From: Phytohabitans aurantiacus
Lineage (GTDB): Bacteria > Actinomycetota > Actinomycetes > Mycobacteriales > Micromonosporaceae
DNA: 64,000 nucleotides
NCBI RefSeq assembly: GCF_027923225.1
Contig: NZ_BSDI01000004.1
Coordinates: forward strand, 125,528-189,527
Reading direction: 5' to 3'
Shown here: positions 58,955-64,000 of the stretch, piece after piece
Numbering within the stretch: the stretch's first letter is position 1
How the letters are laid out: every line of letters begins with the position of its first letter
Notes under the pieces: generated by a model
What the model saw: only the letters and a program-made list of their open reading frames with translations
What the model was told of the DNA's origin: nothing
Databases searched by the model: none
Position numbers and translations under genes: made by a program

Positions 58955-60061
58955 CTAGTAAGGCTCGACCAGGCCCCGGTAGTGGTCGGCGAAGAGGCGG
59001 GCGCCACGGCGGCGAAGCAGGGGATCGCGCAGCGCGGGAGCCATGTCGCGCAGCTCGTCGCGGTCGCGGGTGCGGGCGAGCACCCATTCGGTACGCGGGC
59101 GCCGCCGCTGCTCGTACGCGCGGAGCGCCTCGGCCACGCCCGCGGCCTTGCGCAGCTCGGCGGCGAGCACGACGGCGTCTTCGAAAGCCATGGCGGCACC
59201 CTGCGCGAGCGTCGGTGAGGTCGCGTGGGCGGCGTCGCCGACCAGTACCACGGGTGGCCGCGCCCACGAGCCGATCTCGACCTCGTCGGTGAGCGCGACC
59301 TGCACCCGCTCGACGGCTTCGAGCACGGCGGGCACCGGGCCGCCGAGGCCACCGAAGACCTCGCAGAGCCGGGCCAGCGGGTCGGCGGGCGCACCCGTGC
59401 CGGGCTCCTCCGCCTGGCAGAAGAGCCGGCCGGAGCCCATCGGCATGATCGTGAACAGCGAGCGCTTGCCCAGTACGGCCGTCCAGCCGGCCACCTTCGG
59501 GCCGCCGGTGACCACGCTGCGGTACATGATCTGCCCGACCGGGCGCGCGGCGCCACCGAGCGAGGCGAGCGTGCGCACCGGTGAACGCCGGCCGTCGGCT
59601 CCTACCACCAGGTCGTACTCGGCGCTGGAGCCGTCACCGAACTCGACCTTGGCCGAGCCGTCGACGATCTCCAGCCCTTTCAACTCCGTCTCGTGGCGCA
59701 CCTCGCCGCCGGCGCCGCTCAACATGACCTGGTGCAGGTCGGCACGGGGCAGCACCCGGCACTCGCCGACGTCTTGCCACAACTCGGTCAGGTCGACGTC
59801 GCACAGCTGCTGTCCACGCGCGTCGAGGAACCGCTGCCGCTCGACCACCTCGCCGTACGGCCGGACCGGTGCCTCCAGATCGAGCTCGCGAAGCGCTCGC
59901 CCGGCGTTGCCGGGCAGGTAGATGCCCGCGCCGGCCACTGTGGACGCCGGCAGCTTGTCGATCACCTCCGGACGGAAGCCGGCCAGCCGCAGCGCACGGG
60001 CAACCGATAGCCCGGCAATGCCTGCGCCGACGACCAGAATCCGTAGGGTGGTACGGAGCAT
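58955..60061 (-). CDS. FAD-dependent monooxygenase (PHBH-like)
   Basis: 368 residues. FAD-binding GxGxxG is ILVVGAGIAGLSVARALRLA, the DG motif is LVVGADGRRSPVRTL, and the GD motif is VVLVGDAAHATSPTLAQGAA. This is the class A flavin monooxygenase pattern, hydroxylating aromatic or polyketide-type substrates. A GGAGG site precedes the ATG. The gene stands alone. Substrate unknown. Confidence 0.92.
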   Translation of the reverse strand: MLRTTLRILVVGAGIAGLSVARALRLAGFRPEVIDKLPASTVAGAGIYLPGNAGRALRELDLEAPVRPYGEVVERQRFLDARGQQLCDVDLTELWQDVGECRVLPRADLHQVMLSGAGGEVRHETELKGLEIVDGSAKVEFGDGSSAEYDLVVGADGRRSPVRTLASLGGAARPVGQIMYRSVVTGGPKVAGWTAVLGKRSLFTIMPMGSGRLFCQAEEPGTGAPADPLARLCEVFGGLGGPVPAVLEAVERVQVALTDEVEIGSWARPPVVLVGDAAHATSPTLAQGAAMAFEDAVVLAAELRKAAGVAEALRAYEQRRRPRTEWVLARTRDRDELRDMAPALRDPLLRRRGARLFADHYRGLVEPY

Positions 60062-60180
60062 GGCGTAAAGCCTCCGGAGGTATCGAACCCCCGCTCAGGG
60101 GTGAGGGCAACACGCGTCGAAGCCACGACACTACTCGGAGCAACCGGCCAAGGATAGTGCCCCAAAGTAGAGTTTCCCAC

Positions 60181-61278
60181 CTACCGTTGCACGCGTGCGC
60201 CAGCTCCCTTGACGAGCGCCTCGACCTCCTTGAGGTTCGCCATCGACGTGTCACCGGGTGTGGTCATCGCGAGCGCACCGTGCGCGGCGCCGTATTCCAC
60301 CGCTTTTTCCAGGTCTCCAGAGGTCAGCAGGCCATAGATGAGGCCGGACGCGAAGCTGTCGCCGCCGCCGACCCGATCCAGAATCTCCAGGTTTGGCCGA
60401 TGAGTCGCCTCGGCGAACACGCCATCGGACCACGCGATCGCGCCCCAGTCGTTGACCGTGGCGCTGCGAACGGTACGCAGGGTCGTGGCGACCACCTTGA
60501 AGTTCGAATACTCCTTGGTGACTTCCTCAATCATGCGGCGGAAGTTGGCGACTTCCAGTTCGGACAGTGACTCGTCGGTGCCGGGCACCTCGAAGCCGAG
60601 CGAGGCGGTGAAGTCCTCCTCGTTGCCGATCATCACGTCGACGTACCGGGCGAGCCGCCGGTTGACCTCCTGCGCCCGCTCCTTGCCACCGATCGCTTTC
60701 CACAGGCTGGGCCGGTAGTTCAGGTCGTACGAGATGAGCGTGCCGTGCCGGCGCGCCGCGGCCATCGCGGCCTCGATGACGTCGGGCGTGGTCTCGGACA
60801 GCGCGGCGTAGATGCCGCCCGTGTGCAACCACCGGGCGCCCAGGGTGCCGAAGAGGTGGTCCCAGTCGACGTCGTCGGGGCGCAGCTGGCTGGCAGCGGT
60901 GTGGCCACGGTCGGACGTGCCGACGGCGCCGCGTACCCCGAAACCACGCTCGGTGAAGTTGAGCCCGTTCCGCACGGTGCGGCCGATGCCGTCGTACCCG
61001 ACCCACTTCACGAACGACGTGTCCACGCCGCCCTGCAGGATCAGGTCTTCGAGCAGCCGCCCCACCTCGTTGTCCGCGAACGCGGTCACGACGGCGGTGC
61101 GCATGCCGAAGCAGCGTCGCAGCCCGCGAGCCACGTTGTACTCGCCGCCGCCCTCCCAGGCCCGGAAGCTGCGCGCGGTGCGCACGCGCCCCTCGCCCGG
61201 GTCGAGCCGGAGCATGACCTCGCCGAGCGACACCAGGTCGTACCGGCACTCGTCGGCCGGACGGATCGCGAGCGTCAT
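60181..61278 (-). CDS. kdgK: 2-keto-3-deoxygluconate kinase-like PfkB sugar kinase
   Basis: 365 residues, ribokinase/PfkB fold. The N-terminal RAWEGGGEYNVARGL is the sugar-binding GG-N motif and DRVGGGDSFASGLIYGLL the catalytic signature with Asp base. Overlap by four bases with the KDPG aldolase gene upstream supports KDG phosphorylation to KDPG. ATG 61278 follows GGGAGAGCT. Likely pathway: uronate/hexonate breakdown to pyruvate and glyceraldehyde 3-phosphate. Confidence 0.88.
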   Translation of the reverse strand: MTLAIRPADECRYDLVSLGEVMLRLDPGEGRVRTARSFRAWEGGGEYNVARGLRRCFGMRTAVVTAFADNEVGRLLEDLILQGGVDTSFVKWVGYDGIGRTVRNGLNFTERGFGVRGAVGTSDRGHTAASQLRPDDVDWDHLFGTLGARWLHTGGIYAALSETTPDVIEAAMAAARRHGTLISYDLNYRPSLWKAIGGKERAQEVNRRLARYVDVMIGNEEDFTASLGFEVPGTDESLSELEVANFRRMIEEVTKEYSNFKVVATTLRTVRSATVNDWGAIAWSDGVFAEATHRPNLEILDRVGGGDSFASGLIYGLLTSGDLEKAVEYGAAHGALAMTTPGDTSMANLKEVEALVKGAGARVQR

Positions 61279-61916
61279 AGCTCTCCCTTGGTCAGTGCGA
61301 CAGCCGCGGCCGTCAGGCGGGTGACCTCGTCCCACTTCCCGGCGGCGAGCAGGTCGGGCGCCACCATCCAGGTGCCGCCGACCGCGAAGACCGCGGGCAG
61401 CGCGAGATAGTCGGGCAGGTTGGCGGTGTTGACGCCGCCGGTCGGTATGAACCGGACGTTCTTGAACGGTGCCGCCAACGCCTTGATCATCTTGGCGCCA
61501 CCGACCTGCTCGGCGGGGAAGAACTTGACGATCTCCAGCCCCGCGTCGAGCGCCATCTGGATCTCGGTGGCGGTAGCCGCGCCCGGATAGACCGGTATGC
61601 CCAGCTCCTGGCAGTAGTTCACCACACGCGGGCTGAACCCGGGGCTCACCACGAACTTCGCGCCGGACGCGACAGCCGCGTCGACCTGGGTCGTGGTCAG
61701 TACCGTGCCCGCGCCGACGAGCAGGTCCGGGTTTTCCGCCATGATCCGGATGGCCTCGGCGGCGGCGTCGGTCCGGAAAGTCACCTCTACGCTGCGCAGA
61801 CCGCCGGCGGTCAGGGCGGCGGCGAGCGGCTCCGCGTCGGCCGCGCTCTGCAGCACCACCACCGGCAGCAGGCGGTTCTGGCCGATTGCCTGTTCAGTAT
61901 CGTGAACGCTGGTCAC
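61275..61916 (-). CDS. eda: 2-keto-3-deoxy-6-phosphogluconate aldolase
   Basis: 213 residues, TIM-barrel class I aldolase. The Schiff-base Lys is in IVKFFPAEQVGG, the general-base Glu in SVEVTFRT, and AGTVLTTTQVDAAVASGAKF and IPTGGVN are family hallmarks. It cleaves KDPG to pyruvate and glyceraldehyde 3-phosphate. The start is GTG 61916, matching a leaderless promoter (TTGGAC, 18-bp spacer, TATGGT); ATG 61922 is the alternative. First gene of the eda-kdgK operon, divergent from the IclR gene. Confidence 0.92.
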   Translation of the reverse strand: MTSVHDTEQAIGQNRLLPVVVLQSAADAEPLAAALTAGGLRSVEVTFRTDAAAEAIRIMAENPDLLVGAGTVLTTTQVDAAVASGAKFVVSPGFSPRVVNYCQELGIPVYPGAATATEIQMALDAGLEIVKFFPAEQVGGAKMIKALAAPFKNVRFIPTGGVNTANLPDYLALPAVFAVGGTWMVAPDLLAAGKWDEVTRLTAAAVALTKGEL

Positions 61917-61953
61917 GTACATGACCATAATGGAAGGCATGACCGCCGTCCAA
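61903..61953. promoter_or_regulatory. Overlapping divergent promoters with IclR-type operator
   Basis: The operator GGTCACGTACATGACC (61911-61926, 14 of 16 palindromic positions) covers the eda start region. For iclR, CATAAT (61926-61931) places transcription start at ATG 61939. For eda, minus-strand TTGGAC (61948-61953) and TATGGT (61924-61929) with 18-bp spacing place it at GTG 61916. Both mRNAs would be leaderless and both are blocked when the operator is occupied. Confidence 0.6.
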
Positions 61954-62688
61954 CCCCCCGTGAAGTCGGCCGACCGGACCCTGGAAGTGCTCGAAGCCCT
62001 CGCGGCGTCGCGCGAGCGCCGCTCGTTGGTCGAGCTCTCCCGCGCGCTCGACATCCCCAAGAGCAGCCTGCACGGCATCCTGCGCACGATGGCCCGCCGG
62101 CACTGGGTCGAGGTCGATCCCACCGGTACCCGCTTCGGGCTCGGCGTCCGCGCGCTGGAGGTCGGCGCCGCGTACCTCGACGCCGACGACGCGGTCGGCC
62201 TGGTGTCCTCCGTACTCGACGACCTGTCCCGGCAGTTCGGCGAGGCGGTGCACCTGGGCCGGCTCGACGGTTCGAACGTGGTCTACCTCGCCAAGCGGGA
62301 GTCGGCGCACCGGCTGCGGCTGTACAGCGCGATCGGGCGGCGGCTGCCCGCGCACGCGACCGCGCTGGGCAAGGCACTGCTGGCGCACCAGCCAGGCATT
62401 TTGGACGGTCCTCTCCCGCGCTTGACACCGAACACGATCACCGACCCCGACGCCCTGCTCGTCGAGTTGGAAAAGACGCGGGAGCGCGGCTACGCCGTCG
62501 ACCGGGAGGAGAACACCGAGGGCATCGTGTGCTTCGCGATGGCGGTGCCGCTCGCCGACCCGCCCACCGACGCGATCAGCCTGTCCGTGCCGGTGCCCCG
62601 CGTGGCGCCGGACAGCGAGGAACGGATCACCACCGCACTCGGCCGCTCGATGACCCAGATCCGCGCCGCGCGCAGCATGTTTTCATAA
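61939..62688 (+). CDS. IclR-family transcriptional regulator
   Basis: 249 residues. N-terminal helix-turn-helix RSLVELSRALDIPKSSLHGI, then the IclR effector domain (LGVRALEVGAAYLDADDAVG, GRRLPAHATALGKALLAHQP, GYAVDREENTEGIVCFAMAV). It resembles KdgR-type members that sense KDG/KDPG, which fits divergence from eda-kdgK. ATG 61939 is chosen from promoter geometry; upstream ATGs at 61921 and 61930 are in frame. Confidence 0.9.
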   Translation: MTAVQPPVKSADRTLEVLEALAASRERRSLVELSRALDIPKSSLHGILRTMARRHWVEVDPTGTRFGLGVRALEVGAAYLDADDAVGLVSSVLDDLSRQFGEAVHLGRLDGSNVVYLAKRESAHRLRLYSAIGRRLPAHATALGKALLAHQPGILDGPLPRLTPNTITDPDALLVELEKTRERGYAVDREENTEGIVCFAMAVPLADPPTDAISLSVPVPRVAPDSEERITTALGRSMTQIRAARSMFS

Positions 62689-62710
62689 GCGTGAATATGT
62701 CTTAGCCTCA

Positions 62711-62724
62711 TGGGAGCGCTCCCG
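62711..62724. promoter_or_regulatory. CebR-type cellobiose operator
   Basis: TGGGAGCGCTCCCG contains the perfect palindrome GGGAGCGCTCCC (62712-62723) and matches 13 of 14 positions of the TGGGAGCGCTCCCA operator used by CebR/CelR repressors of cellulase genes. It lies 30 bp upstream of the GH12 start codon. Confidence 0.85.
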
Positions 62725-62753
62725 TCATCCCACCACGTTGCAAGGAGCACCCC

Positions 62754-63887
62754 ATGAGACGCTCGATCCGTGCGATCGCGGCGGCCGGCCTGTTACTCAC
62801 AGGCACGGTCGCTGTCGTCGTAGCCGCCGGCCCGGCACAGGCCGACGTGCGCATCTGTGAGCAGTTCGGCTCCACCACGATCCAGGGCCGCTACGTGGTC
62901 CAGAACAACCGCTGGGGTTCCAACGCCGAGCAGTGCATCAACGTCACCAACACCGGCTTCTCGATCGTGAGCCAGCAGGGCAGCGCCGCCACCAACGGCG
63001 CGCCGCTGTCGTACCCGTCGGTCTTCTTCGGCTGCCACTACACCAACTGCTCACCCGGCACCAACCTGCCGCTGCAGGTCAGCCAGATCAGCAGCGCCAC
63101 CAGCAGCATCAACTACGCGTACGCGGGCGGCACCTTCAACGCCTCGTACGACATCTGGCTCGACCCGACGCCCCGGCGTGACGGTGTCAACCAGCAGGAA
63201 ATCATGATCTGGTTCAACCGTCAGGGCCCGATCCAGCCCATCGGCTCCGTCGTCGGCAACACCAACATCGGCGGCCGGACATGGGAGGTCTGGCGCGGCA
63301 GCAACGGCTCCAACAACGTGATCTCCTACGTGGCGCCGTCCGCGATCAGCAGCTGGAGCTTCAGCGTGCTGGACTTCATCAACGACACGCGCAACCGCGG
63401 CCTGATCAACAACTCCTGGTACCTGACCAGCATCCAGGCCGGCTTCGAACCGTGGAACGGCGGCACCGGACTCGGGGTCAACTCGTTCTCCGCGGCCGTC
63501 AACCAGGGCACCCCGCCGACCACCCCGGGCACCAGCCCGCCGCCCGCCACGACGCCGCCGCCAAGCGGCTCGGGCGCCTGCCGGGTCGCGTACACCGCGA
63601 ACTCGTGGAACAACGGCTTTACCGGCAACGTCACGGTCACCAACACCGGCTCCGGCACGGTCAATGGCTGGACGCTCGGCTTCACGTTCCCCAGTGGACA
63701 GCAGATCACCAACGCGTGGAACGCGACAGTATCGCAGAGCGGTTCGTCGGTGACGGCCCGCAACGTGGGTCACAACGGCACGCTCGCGCCCGGCGCCAAC
63801 ACGTCCTTCGGCTTCCAGGGCACGCACGGCGGCACCAACCAGTCACCCACAGGCTGGACACTGAACGGTTCCGCCTGCACCACCTGA
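62754..63887 (+). CDS. Secreted GH12 endoglucanase with CBM2
   Basis: 377 residues. Signal peptide to AQA, GH12 jelly-roll (about 30-255) with catalytic Glu residues in QQEIMIWFN and AGFEPWNGG, a Pro/Thr linker, and a C-terminal family 2 cellulose-binding module (CRVAYTANSWNNGFTGNVTV, NGWTLGFTFPSGQ). It hydrolyses beta-1,4-glucan outside the cell. AAGGAG precedes the ATG. Codon 14 is TTA (62793-62795), rare in such genomes. Control by the CebR-type operator is likely. Confidence 0.95.
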   Translation: MRRSIRAIAAAGLLLTGTVAVVVAAGPAQADVRICEQFGSTTIQGRYVVQNNRWGSNAEQCINVTNTGFSIVSQQGSAATNGAPLSYPSVFFGCHYTNCSPGTNLPLQVSQISSATSSINYAYAGGTFNASYDIWLDPTPRRDGVNQQEIMIWFNRQGPIQPIGSVVGNTNIGGRTWEVWRGSNGSNNVISYVAPSAISSWSFSVLDFINDTRNRGLINNSWYLTSIQAGFEPWNGGTGLGVNSFSAAVNQGTPPTTPGTSPPPATTPPPSGSGACRVAYTANSWNNGFTGNVTVTNTGSGTVNGWTLGFTFPSGQQITNAWNATVSQSGSSVTARNVGHNGTLAPGANTSFGFQGTHGGTNQSPTGWTLNGSACTT

Positions 63888-63893
63888 TTCAAG

Positions 63894-63945
63894 TGATCAG
63901 GGCGTCCCTCAAGTCGTTAGAACAGCTTGAGGGACGCCCTGATCA
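63894..63945. repeat. 50-bp intergenic palindrome, copy 3
   Basis: Same element as 39599 and 46326, six bases after the GH12 stop. The left apex is TCG and the right CAG, with the loop written TTAGAA, the reverse mismatch combination of copy 2. The outer 20 bp of each arm pair perfectly. Confidence 0.9.
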
Positions 63946-63981
63946 TGCTGCGGAACGTCGGGGTGTGCGCACAATGGAGTC

Positions 63982-64000
63982 ATGGCCGACCGCCTCGACG
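63982..64000 (+). CDS. Start of a gene cut by the window edge
   Basis: ATG at 63982 reads MADRLD, with GGAG five bases upstream. Only six codons are visible, so nothing more can be said. Confidence 0.4.

Overview
The window is very GC-rich, with strong C/G bias at third codon positions, dense head-to-tail genes and many 4-base ATGA/GTGA overlaps. Gene content (SigC-type sigma factor, mec-cysO-cysM, MgtA-like glycosyltransferase, family 2B encapsulins, CBM2 enzymes, expansin) points to a filamentous actinomycete, most likely a soil- or plant-associated member of the Micromonosporaceae. The family assignment is inference. No phage, insertion sequence or CRISPR array was seen.

Layout. 1-5101: minus-strand sugar cluster (truncated secreted glucoamylase-like hydrolase, two ABC permeases, binding lipoprotein, LacI repressor) with three evenly spaced operators upstream. 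5.1-11.6 kb: accessory stretch (methyltransferase, HAD phosphatase, secreted beta-helix/PKD protein, VOC protein, CBM2 protein). 11.7-16.7 kb: tRNA-Lys, two tandem lipoprotein L,D-transpeptidases, tRNA-His, oligoribonuclease and a GT87 membrane glycosyltransferase. 16.7-20.6 kb: a family 2B encapsulin operon with two shell proteins that each carry a cyclic-nucleotide-binding domain, plus a polyprenyl synthase as predicted cargo; this is the most interesting system here. 20.7-28.6 kb: membrane proteins, then a probable copper/thiol-redox group (YcnI, CopC-CopD, SigC-like sigma factor, MauE-like, DsbA-like, Bcp peroxiredoxin). 28.6-31.9 kb: tRNA-Leu, a VapBC module, GNAT, expansin and a methyltransferase.

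32-39.6 kb is a complete histidine-utilisation operon (RpiR-type regulator, hutU, an M20 amidohydrolase, hutF, hutI, hutH), in which the M20 enzyme probably replaces HutG. 39.6-57.1 kb carries the genes of a conserved actinobacterial neighbourhood also found in mycobacteria (rdgB, rph, Rv1339-like MBL phosphodiesterase, cysM, cysO, mec, DUF2017, clpS, pncB), here split by cassettes (toxin-antitoxin, SGNH plus two GT4 enzymes, LysR/aldo-keto reductase, a dynamin-like pseudo-GTPase, a large LuxR regulator). 57-64 kb: ctaD, a flavin monooxygenase, a kdgK-eda pair divergent from an IclR regulator through overlapping promoters, and a GH12-CBM2 cellulase behind a CebR-type operator.

A near-perfect palindrome of about 50 bp recurs three times, each within 5-8 bp of a stop codon, and a second, smaller palindrome family occurs twice. 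Start sites were set from Shine-Dalgarno sequences, signal peptides, overlaps with upstream stops or leaderless promoter geometry, and are noted where uncertain.
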